Source of the DNA: JAJXWB01 sp047971685
GTDB lineage: Bacteria; Pseudomonadota; Alphaproteobacteria; Rhizobiales; Beijerinckiaceae
Assembly (NCBI GenBank): GCA_047971685.1
Contig: JBKDZW010000026.1
Coordinates: forward strand, 1 to 12,710
DNA length: 12,710 nt
Direction of reading: 5' to 3'
The notes below the pieces were generated by a model that saw nothing but the letters and a program-made list of their open reading frames with translations, made no database searches and was not told the DNA's origin. The position numbers were made by a program, and so were the translations under genes. Positions 6,397 to 12,710 of the stretch are shown in pieces (within the stretch, counting starts at the first letter, position 1; every line of letters begins with the position of its first letter).

Positions 6397-7602
6397 ATGG
6401 CCAGAGGCATCAAGGACAAGGTCGCCATCCTCGGCATGGGCTGCTCGAAATTCGGCGAGCGCTGGGACAAGGAAGCCGACGACCTCATGGTCGAGGCTTT
6501 CGAGGAAGCCCTGAAGGACGCCGGCATCGAGAAGAACCAGATCGAGGCCGCATGGTTTTCGACCGCCATCGAGGAGCAGCATGTCGGAAAATCCGGCACG
6601 CCGCTTGCGGTTGCGCTGCGCCTGCCGCAGATCGCCGTCACGCGCGTCGAAAATTACTGCGCCTCCGGCACGGACGCTTTTCGTGGCGCAGTCTATGCGG
6701 TGGCTTCCGGCGCCGCCGACATTGCGCTGGCGCTCGGCGTCGAGAAATTGAAGGACACGGGCTATGGCGGCCTGCCGCAGCGCGGGCGCGGCGTGCTCAA
6801 TTCCATGTGGTGGGCGAATGCGTCCGCGCCGGGAAATTTCGCACAACTCGCCGCCGCCTACCGCGCCAAGCACGGCGCCTCGAAGGAAGACCTCAAACGG
6901 GCCATCGCCCATATCTCGGTCAAGAGCCACGACAATGGTTCGCGCAATCCCAAGGCGCATCTCCAGAACAAAGTGACGATGGAGCAGGTGCTGGGCGCTC
7001 CCATTGTCGCCGAGCCGCTGGGACTGTTCGATTGCTGCGGCGTGTCGGACGGCTCCGCCTGCGCCATCGTCACCACGCCGGAAATTGCGCGCAGCCTCGG
7101 CAAGACGGACATCATTACGGTCAAGGCGCTGCAACTGGCGGTCTCCAACGGTGTGGAGGCCCAGCACAATTCCTGGGACGGCTCCTATTTCGCCACCGCG
7201 CGCGTCGCCTCCAAGAAAGCCTATCAGGAGGCCGGCGTCGCCAACCCGCGCGAGGAAATCGACCTGATCGAGGTCCACGATTGTTTTTCCGTGACCGAAC
7301 TCGTCACCATGGAAGACCTGCACATTTCGCCTGAGGGGCGCGCCATCCATGACGTGATGGACGGGTTCTACGACGCAGACGGCAAAATCCCCTGCCAGAT
7401 CGACGGCGGCCTCAAATGTTTCGGCCATCCCATCGGCGCCTCCGGCATGCGCATGATCTATGAAATGTACCTGCAATTGCAGGGCAAGGCCGGCCCGCGC
7501 CAGCGCAAGGAGCTGCCGCGTCTCGGCCTCACGCATAATCTCGGCGGCTTCCCGCACCAGAACGTGTGTTCGATCTCCATCGTCGGCCGCTACGACGAAT
7601 AG
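6397..7602 (+). CDS. SCP2-type thiolase (acyl-CoA acyltransferase)
   Basis: A 401-residue thiolase-family enzyme of the SCP-x/archaeal-like branch. Active-site signatures are intact: nucleophile Cys88 in NYCASGTDAF, HDCF at 294-297, and GHP at 343-345 in KCFGHPIGASG. The classical C-terminal CxG of degradative thiolases is absent (the end reads THNLGGFPHQNV); in SCP2-type thiolases the Cys of HDCF, here Cys296, has been proposed as the acid/base residue. It likely cleaves a 3-ketoacyl-CoA (or forms one), working with the DUF35-containing partner encoded just upstream. GGAGG sits 5 nt before the ATG. It is last in the plus-strand acyl-CoA block, separated from the fusion gene by a repeat element. 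No peroxisomal-type SCP2 domain is fused to it. Confidence 0.9.
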   Translation: MARGIKDKVAILGMGCSKFGERWDKEADDLMVEAFEEALKDAGIEKNQIEAAWFSTAIEEQHVGKSGTPLAVALRLPQIAVTRVENYCASGTDAFRGAVYAVASGAADIALALGVEKLKDTGYGGLPQRGRGVLNSMWWANASAPGNFAQLAAAYRAKHGASKEDLKRAIAHISVKSHDNGSRNPKAHLQNKVTMEQVLGAPIVAEPLGLFDCCGVSDGSACAIVTTPEIARSLGKTDIITVKALQLAVSNGVEAQHNSWDGSYFATARVASKKAYQEAGVANPREEIDLIEVHDCFSVTELVTMEDLHISPEGRAIHDVMDGFYDADGKIPCQIDGGLKCFGHPIGASGMRMIYEMYLQLQGKAGPRQRKELPRLGLTHNLGGFPHQNVCSISIVGRYDE

Positions 7603-7617
7603 CCGGCGCGCGCCTCG

Positions 7618-7637
7618 CTCTCCCCCTTGTGGGAGGG
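7618..7637. repeat. CTCCC/GGGAG hairpin after the thiolase gene
   Basis: CTCCC (7620-7624) and GGGAG (7631-7635) pair across CCTTGT, shortly after the thiolase stop. There is no T-tract, so it is a poor intrinsic terminator by itself. The CTCCCCCTTGTGGGAG wording is common between genes in Hyphomicrobiales and is probably a dispersed repeat. Confidence 0.5.
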
Positions 7638-7661
7638 CGCGAAGCGGGCCGATCCCTTAGG

Positions 7662-7704
7662 GCATATCCCGTAAAAGTTTCAGGCTTTTGCGGTTCGGAT
7701 ATGC
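7662..7704. repeat. Palindromic repeat with GCATATCC arms
   Basis: GCATATCC (7662-7669) and GGATATGC (7697-7704) are perfect inverted arms. Inside, TAAAAG and CTTTTG continue the stem with a bulge. The layout matches the GCATATCC-CGAAAAG type of intergenic palindrome that I know from rhizobial genomes. Confidence 0.7.
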
Positions 7705-7723
7705 GGTAAAACAAAGCAATAAG

Positions 7724-7757
7724 ACACGTCACGCGATTTTGGTGGAGCGTGACGTGT
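7724..7757. repeat. 11-bp perfect inverted repeat ending just before the MATE gene
   Basis: ACACGTCACGC (7724-7734) pairs with GCGTGACGTGT (7747-7757) across 12 nt. The right arm ends three bases before the ATG proposed for the MATE gene, so the hairpin would cover its leader. It could be a terminator-like end for the thiolase transcript, an operator, or a third piece of the repeat cluster. Confidence 0.65.
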
Positions 7758-7760
7758 TTC

Positions 7761-9236
7761 ATGCGGGAAACGCAGCTTCGCCGCAACGCGCGCGCCTTTG
7801 CCAAATCCACGCTCAGGCGTCATAGAGGTTGCTTGAGCAACGCCGACGATCCCACCCTCTGCGACCCCGAACTCGCGCCCGCGCGCAAACGATCGCGCCC
7901 CGCGCCCGCGTTCACGCAAGGATCGACCCTGCGCCACGTTCTGACGATGACGGCGTCGGGCTCCATCGGGCTCGTCGCCATTTTCACCGTCGATCTCCTG
8001 TCGCTGCTCTACGTCTCGCGTCTGGGCGATCCCGTATTGACGGCCTCTGTCGGCTTTGCCTCGCAAGTCATGTTTTTTGCAATGTCCGTCAATATCGCAA
8101 TGTCGATAGCGATATCGGCGCTCGTCTCGCGCGCGCTGGGCGCGGGAAAACGCCCGCGCGCCCGGCGCTTTGCGGGATCGGGGCTCATGCATGCGGCAAT
8201 CGTAAGCCTTGTCGTCTCCGTACTGATCTTCGTGTTGCGTGAAAAAATTCTCGACATCGTCGGCGCGCGCGGCGAGGCGCACGAGATCGCCTCGCGTTAT
8301 CTGGCGATCACGGTGCCCGCAAACATTCTGATGGCGCTCGGCATGTGCCTTCAGGGATTGGTGCGTGCGGTCGGCGATCCCCGCCGCGCCATGTATGTGA
8401 CCCTGATCGGCGCCTGCGTGACCGCCGTTCTCGACCCCCTGCTGATCTTCGTTCTCGGGTTCGGCGTTTATGGCGCAGCGATTGCAACCGTGTTTTCGCG
8501 TCTGGTGTTCACGCTCGTCGGCCTATGGGGCGCAGTTTACGTGCATGGCGTCGTCGGCCGGCCGCAGCGCAAATGGGCTGTCATCGACTTCATGCCGATG
8601 ATGGCCATCGCCGGCCCCGCCATTCTCACCAATCTCGCAACGCCCGTCGGCAACACTTACGCAATGCGCATTTTCGCGAGCTTCGGCGACGAGACCGTGG
8701 CCGCTTTCGCCATCATCGACCGCATCGCGCCGGTCGCCTTCGGCGTATTGTTCGCGCTCTCCGGCTCCATCGGCCCGATCATCGGCCAGAATTTCGGCGC
8801 CCGCCAATACGGGCGCATCCGGCGCGCCATGCTGAATTGCTTCGGCATAACCGTCATCTATGTGTTGATCGTCTGGTTCGTCCTCTGGCTGTCTGGCCCT
8901 GCCATCGTAGCGATTTTCGACGCGCAGGGCGCAACGCGCGAACTCGTGCTGTTCTTCTGCGCTGTAGGGTCCGCCGCCTGGCTGGCGCTCGCCGGCCTGT
9001 TCGTCGCCAACGCGGCCTTCAACAATCTGGGCCTTCCCATCCTGGGGACGCTGTTCAACTGGGGCCGCGCGACGCTCGGCACCATTCCTTTCGTCACCTA
9101 TGGCGCACATCATTGGGGGCCGGAAGGCGGCTATGCCGGCGTTATCGCGGGCGCAGCGCTGTTTGGCTCGGCCGCCGTCGCAACCTGCTTCTACGTCACC
9201 GCGCGCCTTGCGCGGCAGCACGCGCCGCAAGATTAA
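7761..9236 (+). CDS. MATE-family multidrug/metabolite efflux transporter
   Basis: An integral inner-membrane protein (491 residues from this start) with about 12 hydrophobic segments in two similar halves. The first half begins STLRHVLTMTASGSIGLVAIF and the second near FMPMMAIAGPAILTNLATPVGN; GSIGPIIGQNFGAR is a typical MATE loop. MATE pumps export cationic drugs or metabolites using Na+ or H+ gradients; the substrate is unknown. The start is uncertain: ATG 7761 is adjacent to the inverted repeat and gives an Arg-rich 60-residue leader. A TTG at 7833 with AGAGG 4 nt upstream would give a more family-like short N-terminus. GTG 7749 lies inside the repeat arm and is least likely. It is separated from the thiolase by a hairpin cluster and is probably transcribed independently. 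Confidence 0.88.
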   Translation: MRETQLRRNARAFAKSTLRRHRGCLSNADDPTLCDPELAPARKRSRPAPAFTQGSTLRHVLTMTASGSIGLVAIFTVDLLSLLYVSRLGDPVLTASVGFASQVMFFAMSVNIAMSIAISALVSRALGAGKRPRARRFAGSGLMHAAIVSLVVSVLIFVLREKILDIVGARGEAHEIASRYLAITVPANILMALGMCLQGLVRAVGDPRRAMYVTLIGACVTAVLDPLLIFVLGFGVYGAAIATVFSRLVFTLVGLWGAVYVHGVVGRPQRKWAVIDFMPMMAIAGPAILTNLATPVGNTYAMRIFASFGDETVAAFAIIDRIAPVAFGVLFALSGSIGPIIGQNFGARQYGRIRRAMLNCFGITVIYVLIVWFVLWLSGPAIVAIFDAQGATRELVLFFCAVGSAAWLALAGLFVANAAFNNLGLPILGTLFNWGRATLGTIPFVTYGAHHWGPEGGYAGVIAGAALFGSAAVATCFYVTARLARQHAPQD

Positions 9237-9237
9237 A

Positions 9238-9279
9238 TCCGGAAAATCAATTCCAGAAAATCAATTCCAGAAAATCAGT
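9238..9279. repeat. 14-bp tandem repeat, three copies, filling a convergent gap
   Basis: TCCGGAAAATCAAT (9238-9251), TCCAGAAAATCAAT (9252-9265) and TCCAGAAAATCAGT (9266-9279) are three consecutive copies with one difference in each outer copy. They occupy nearly all of the 43 bases between the converging stop codons of the MATE gene and the HtrA-like gene. No hairpin is seen. AT-richness contrasts with the surroundings. Confidence 0.9.
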
Positions 9280-10254
9280 TCAATGAATGACGCGCGCCCG
9301 CACGAACAGAAGACGGTCGCTCGATTTCACGCGCACTTCGATCACGCGGTCCTGCCGTTCGATCAGAAGGGGAACTTCGACCCCCGCCGCTCCCTGCGCC
9401 CACACGCGCCGCCAGACCTCGCCGAGCGATGTCGCCTTTTCGCCGGCCACCGCCACCAATATGTCGCCGACCTCGACGCCGGCGATTTCCGCAGGCCCCT
9501 CCTCGGCGACGCCGGCGATGACGACGCGTTCGCCGATTTCGGTGGCGTAGATGCCGAGCCACGGAAGCGGCGGCTTGTTCGGCCGGCCGAATTTCACGAG
9601 ATCGTCGAGCACCGGCATAAGCAGGTCGATGGGAATGGCCATGTTGAGGCTTTGCCCGTTCCGGCCGTCGCCGGTCTCGACTTGCAGGGAGGTGACGCCC
9701 GCCAGACGGCCCTTTTCGTCGATCGCCGGCGCGCCGCCCCAGAACGGATGGGCGGGCGCGCACATGATGGCGTCGGCGATCCAATATTCCCAATAGCCGG
9801 CGAACGGCTGGCGCGCGACGCAATTGGACGACAGCGCCGCCTCGCGCCCGCCCGAACCCGCAATGATAAGACTGTCGCCGGGCGCGACTTCGCGCGAATC
9901 GCCAATCGGCAGAACCGGCAGGTCGAGCGAGGACATGGCCTGCACCAGCCCGAAGCCCGTCTCCTGATCGTAGGCGAGCGAATGGCCCTCGACCACGCGG
10001 CCATCGATCGTGCGCAGCCAGATTTCATGCGCCTCGACAATAAGATAGCCGACCGTCAGAACAAGGCCGGACTGCCTGATGACAATGCCATGGCCAAGCC
10101 GTTCGGCGCCAAGCGACTTTGCGGTGAAAGCATCGTCCGGCGCCAGCGCCTTCAGGCTGACGACGCCGGAAAGCGCCCGGTCGAGATCGAAGGCCAGATC
10201 CTTCTGCCGGGGCTGCAATTCAAGGGGAATGGTGGGACGGCGCTGCGGAGGCAT
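9280..10254 (-). CDS. HtrA-like trypsin-fold plus PDZ protein lacking protease residues
   Basis: A 324-residue protein with an S1C (HtrA/DegP) trypsin-like fold, about residues 22-215, followed by a PDZ domain, about 230-312 (WLGIYATEI, VGDILVAVAGE). The three catalytic positions appear replaced: LTVGYLI has Tyr70 where LTNxHV has His; DQETGFGLV has Gly100 in place of the Asp of TDLAV; PFWGGAP has Trp172 in place of the Ser of NSGGP. It is therefore probably a pseudoprotease that binds peptides or proteins. No signal peptide is visible, so it may be cytoplasmic. ATG 10254 is preferred because it avoids overlap and has AAGG after the stop of the upstream gene; an ATG at 10287 would overlap that gene by 20 bases. 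It is last in a three-gene minus-strand unit. Confidence 0.82.
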   Translation of the reverse strand: MPPQRRPTIPLELQPRQKDLAFDLDRALSGVVSLKALAPDDAFTAKSLGAERLGHGIVIRQSGLVLTVGYLIVEAHEIWLRTIDGRVVEGHSLAYDQETGFGLVQAMSSLDLPVLPIGDSREVAPGDSLIIAGSGGREAALSSNCVARQPFAGYWEYWIADAIMCAPAHPFWGGAPAIDEKGRLAGVTSLQVETGDGRNGQSLNMAIPIDLLMPVLDDLVKFGRPNKPPLPWLGIYATEIGERVVIAGVAEEGPAEIAGVEVGDILVAVAGEKATSLGEVWRRVWAQGAAGVEVPLLIERQDRVIEVRVKSSDRLLFVRARVIH

Positions 10255-10267
10255 GGCTGTTCTGCCT

Positions 10268-10660
10268 TCAGCGGCCCGAGGCCGCAAGCTGCGCGGCCAT
10301 GAATTGATGCAGCAGATTGATCGCCTTCAACGGGCGCACCATCACCTTGAAATGCGTAATGCGATTATCCGCGTTCCACGTGATGATGTCGACGCCGTTG
10401 ATCTTTATGCCCTCGATCTCGGTGACAAATTCCAGGACGCCGGACGTGGGCGCAAACCATTCGCCGATATAATGAAAATGCTCGTTATTGAGCACCAGCA
10501 GCGCCGAGGTCAGATATTTCGTCGTGATCGCTTTGCCCACCTGTGGCGTGTGAACGACGGGCGATTCAAAGACGACCTCGTCGGCCAGAAGGTCCGCCAG
10601 GCCGCGCGGATCCCGCGCCTTGGCGAGCGCATGCCATTTTTCGATCGCCGGCGGCCTCAT
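10268..10660 (-). CDS. NTF2/SnoaL-like small protein of unknown function
   Basis: A 130-residue cone-fold protein of the NTF2-like superfamily. The N-terminal helices (EKWHALAKARDPRGLADLLA) followed by DEVVFESPVVHTPQVGKA are the usual opening of SnoaL-type proteins, and the C-terminal strands include VDIITWNADNRITHFKVMVRP. Members range from polyketide cyclases and isomerases to non-enzymatic subunits; nothing here fixes a reaction. ATG 10660 is chosen for GGGAG 6 nt upstream; a GTG 15 bases earlier overlaps the previous gene. The spacing is 11 nt from the upstream monooxygenase and 13 nt to the downstream HtrA-like gene, so the three are probably one operon. Confidence 0.82.
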   Translation of the reverse strand: MRPPAIEKWHALAKARDPRGLADLLADEVVFESPVVHTPQVGKAITTKYLTSALLVLNNEHFHYIGEWFAPTSGVLEFVTEIEGIKINGVDIITWNADNRITHFKVMVRPLKAINLLHQFMAAQLAASGR

Positions 10661-10671
10661 GTTTTTCTCCC

Positions 10672-11721
10672 TCACTGACTTGCCGCATTCTCGTGTGATG
10701 CGATTGCGAAAACGTCAGCCATCAATTCATACGACCGCTTGCGCGCCGCATGATCGTATATGGGTGAGGTTATCATGATTTCATCGGCCTGCGCTGCTCC
10801 GGCCAGTTCTTCGATAGCGGCTTTGACCTGAGACGGCGCGCCGACGAAAAATTGCCGGCGATGATCGCGGATATGCCGGCGCTCCCGCTCGGAAAGCGGC
10901 GCTTTCGTCGCCTCCTCCGGGCTCGGCAACGGCCGGTAATCGCCGCGCATGCGCCGCAGCCAGTTGAGATCGGCGCTGGAAGCGAGCCGCTCGGCCTCCG
11001 CCTCGCTGTCGGCTGCAACCACTGCAACCGCAAGGATCGCGTGCGGCGCGCTGCGCCATGGCGAGGGCTGAAAGCGCGCGCGATAGGAAGTCAGCGCGGC
11101 GATCGCGTCATAGGTCGCAAAATGATGGGCGAAGGCAAAGCCCATGCCCACCTACCCGGCAAGATCGGCGCTGTAATCGCTGGAACCGAGAAGAAAGACC
11201 GGCGGCAGCCGCACGTCGTCGGGCATGACGGCGATGCGCTTGAAGGGGTGGCTGGCCGGAAAATCGCCTGTGTCCCAAAGAACAAGTTCTTGCAGCCTTT
11301 CGAGAAAATCCTGTTCGGGATCGGCGTTCTGCGTCTGATGGCGGCGCAGCGCATAGGCCGTCGTCTGGTCTGTGCCCGGCGCCCGCCCGAGACCAAGATC
11401 GATGCGGCCGGGGAAAAAGGCCTCCAGCGTGCGAAACCGTTCGGCGACCATCAGCGGCGCATGATTGGGCAGCATCACGCCGCCCGCGCCGACCCGGATG
11501 CGCTGCGTAGCCGATGCAAGGCGCGCGATGATGACTTCCGGCGCGCTCGAGGCGACCGAGGCAAGGCTGTGATGCTCTGCGACCCAATAGCGCTGGTAGC
11601 CGAGTTTGTCGGCGAAAATGGCAAGATCGACGGAATTGGCGAGCGAGACGGAAGGCGGCGTCGCCTCGGTCACGAACGAAAGATCAAGGACGGATAGGAC
11701 AGGTGCGGATAATGCAGGCAT
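10672..11721 (-). pseudogene. Luciferase-like monooxygenase (group 1), interrupted by one in-frame TAG
   Basis: Both parts lie in one frame and together make a full-length protein of about 349 codons, with a TAG at 11154-11152 as codon 190. The N-terminal part has family landmarks YWVAEHHS, RIRVGAGGVMLPNHAPL, PGRIDLGLGRAPGTD and LLGSSDYSADLAG. After the stop, VGMGFAFAHHFA continues directly. Intact relatives are flavin-dependent (F420 or FMN) oxidoreductases, and relatives usually have Glu at this point, so GAG to TAG is the simplest cause. A GTG immediately after the stop (11151) and an ATG at 11145 could restart translation, giving two half-proteins, but half a TIM barrel is unlikely to be active. 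The gene starts at ATG 11721, with GGAG 7 nt before it, and is first in the minus-strand unit. A sequencing error is the main alternative. Confidence 0.88.
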
Positions 11722-11790
11722 TGTGACGCTCCGGCGTAATTTCGCTCGAATTTACTGGTCAGGGAGCATGCTGCAATGTAATGCGCCACA

Positions 11791-11834
11791 GCGCAGGGCG
11801 GGCATGCGTATCCAGGCGCAGGGCGGATATGCGC
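11791..11834. repeat. Direct repeat in the divergent region upstream of the monooxygenase
   Basis: GCGCAGGGCGGGCATGCG (11791-11808) and GCGCAGGGCGGATATGCG (11816-11833) match at 16 of 18 bases, 25 bp apart. They lie in the 135-bp gap between the divergent monooxygenase and collagen-like genes. A TTGACA at 11849-11854 matches a -35 box but no good -10 follows. A shared regulator site is possible. Confidence 0.5.
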
Positions 11835-11856
11835 AAGAAGCACGGCGGTTGACAAA

Positions 11857-12710
11857 TTGAACAATTCAAACGGACCACAGACCGGGCCCGGCCAGAGCCG
11901 ATTGAAGCGCGCCGCCACGCTTGTACTTGTTGTTCTGGCCGTCCTTGTCCTGCTCGCAGGCTCCGCCGCCTATTACGCCTATCCGCCCTTCGCCGCGCGT
12001 TTTCTGGCGCGCACGACCGGCAAGCCCGGCTTTCTGCCGGCGCCCACCAGCCTTGTCGAGCGCGTCGACCGCTCCAACTGGCCGCAGAGCGCGACGAAAA
12101 TTCCAGAAAGCCTGCGCGCGCCGCCGAGCGAAACCAGCGAAATCATGCGCATCGACGAATTACGGCGCCGCCCCGCGCTCGTCATCGACGGCGCAACGCT
12201 CGTATTCGACGCCGATAAACCCGCACGGATAGCAACGTCCAAACTCACCTTGCGCGATTCCGTCCTGATGACGCGCGGCGCCGATCTCGACATCGAGGTC
12301 GAGACGCTCGTCGTCGGAAACGGCGAAATCCGCGCCTTCGCGGCCAATGAAAAGCCGCCCGCACAGGGCGCCGGACGCGATGCCGGAAAATTGCGGCTGC
12401 GCGTTCACGGCAAGATGACGGGCGTGTTGCGCGTGGACCTCGGCGGGCAGGCAGGCGCTCCGGGCCTGCCCGGCCGGCCTGGCGCCGCCGGCGCGCCCGG
12501 CGCCAAAGGCGAAAACGCCGTTTCCGGCGCCGAGCGCTGCGAAAAGCCCGCATCTGCCGGCGGACCCGGCGCTCCGGGCGCAAGGGGAGGCGATGGCGAG
12601 GATGGCGCGAGCGGCGGCGCGGGCGGCCAGTTCACGCTCTTTGCCAAAGACCCCGCCGATTCAGCCGCTCACATCGAATTTGCAGCAGAAGGCGGCCGCG
12701 GCGGCGCCGC
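11857..12710 (+). CDS. Membrane-anchored collagen-like Gly-X-Y protein, N-terminal part (runs off right edge)
   Basis: At least 284 residues, C-terminus outside the window. A short cytoplasmic N-terminus with basic RLKR is followed by one strong hydrophobic segment at about 19-42, which should anchor the rest outside the cytoplasmic membrane. Residues about 95-195 have alternating strand-like segments (LVIDGATLVFDAD, LTLRDSVLM) that look beta-helical. Two collagen-like stretches follow: eight Gly-X-Y triplets at residues 197-220 (GQA GAP GLP GRP and so on) and eight at 235-258 (GGP GAP GAR GGD GED), separated by 14 residues containing a Cys. It is probably a surface or envelope structural protein; the partner is unknown. 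The start is weak: TTG 11857 has no clear ribosome site, no ATG or GTG exists in frame back to a stop at 11779, and TTG 11902 is the next option. Confidence 0.75.
   Translation, partial: MNNSNGPQTGPGQSRLKRAATLVLVVLAVLVLLAGSAAYYAYPPFAARFLARTTGKPGFLPAPTSLVERVDRSNWPQSATKIPESLRAPPSETSEIMRIDELRRRPALVIDGATLVFDADKPARIATSKLTLRDSVLMTRGADLDIEVETLVVGNGEIRAFAANEKPPAQGAGRDAGKLRLRVHGKMTGVLRVDLGGQAGAPGLPGRPGAAGAPGAKGENAVSGAERCEKPASAGGPGAPGARGGDGEDGASGGAGGQFTLFAKDPADSAAHIEFAAEGGRGGA

Noticed and set aside
5235..7557. Long minus-strand open frames opposite the fusion and thiolase genes (5235-6641 and 6199-7557)
   Set aside because: They are shadows of clear plus-strand genes with intact motifs, and have no recognisable domains.
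9100..10302. 400-residue plus-strand open frame across the HtrA-like gene
   Set aside because: It is antisense to a recognisable trypsin-fold/PDZ protein, is rich in Arg/His/Asp as expected for a shadow frame in high-GC DNA, has no recognisable domain, and overlaps the end of the MATE gene.
11145..11160. The TAG in the monooxygenase as a pyrrolysine or recoding site
   Set aside because: No recoding machinery or signal is visible in the window, and pyrrolysine use is not expected in this type of organism; a nonsense change or read error is simpler.

Overview
The window is high-GC bacterial DNA with tightly packed genes, AGGAG-type ribosome sites and short palindromic intergenic repeats of the kind common in Hyphomicrobiales (Rhizobiales). 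An alphaproteobacterium of that order is the best guess. This rests on gene style and repeat style, not on a marker gene. There are no RNA genes, CRISPR arrays, insertion sequences or phage genes.

Layout. Positions 1-850 (minus) hold the N-terminal part of a serine beta-lactamase-like hydrolase running off the left edge. Divergent from it, on plus, are an AMP-forming acyl-CoA synthetase (1051-2601) and a hotdog thioesterase (2647-3084). A small exported helix-hairpin-helix protein (3170-3595, minus) with a clear terminator faces them. Divergent from that, a second acyl-CoA block reads on plus: a short-chain dehydrogenase (3872-4795), an HMG-CoA-synthase-like domain fused to a DUF35 zinc-ribbon/OB domain (4797-6236), and an SCP2-type thiolase (6397-7602). 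A palindromic repeat lies between the last two. A cluster of three hairpins (7618-7757) separates this block from a MATE-family efflux pump (7761-9236).

On minus, converging on the MATE gene across a 14-bp tandem repeat, is a compact three-gene unit. It has a luciferase-like monooxygenase broken by one in-frame TAG (10672-11721), an NTF2/SnoaL-like protein (10268-10660), and an HtrA-like protein with all three protease catalytic positions replaced (9280-10254). Divergent from it, a membrane-anchored protein with collagen-like Gly-X-Y stretches (11857-12710) runs off the right edge.

How the genes may work together. Synthetase, thioesterase, dehydrogenase, fused HMGCS-like/DUF35 protein and thiolase look like a dedicated acyl-CoA route: activation, oxidation of a 3-hydroxyacyl-CoA, thiolytic or retro-Claisen cleavage, and release of CoA esters. 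The substrate cannot be read from the sequence. The most unusual element is the fusion protein. It brings together two of the three components of the archaeal thiolase/HMG-CoA synthase/DUF35 complex next to an apparently intact thiolase, while its own HMGCS catalytic Cys and His appear to be lost. It may be a scaffold or substrate-channelling partner rather than a synthase.
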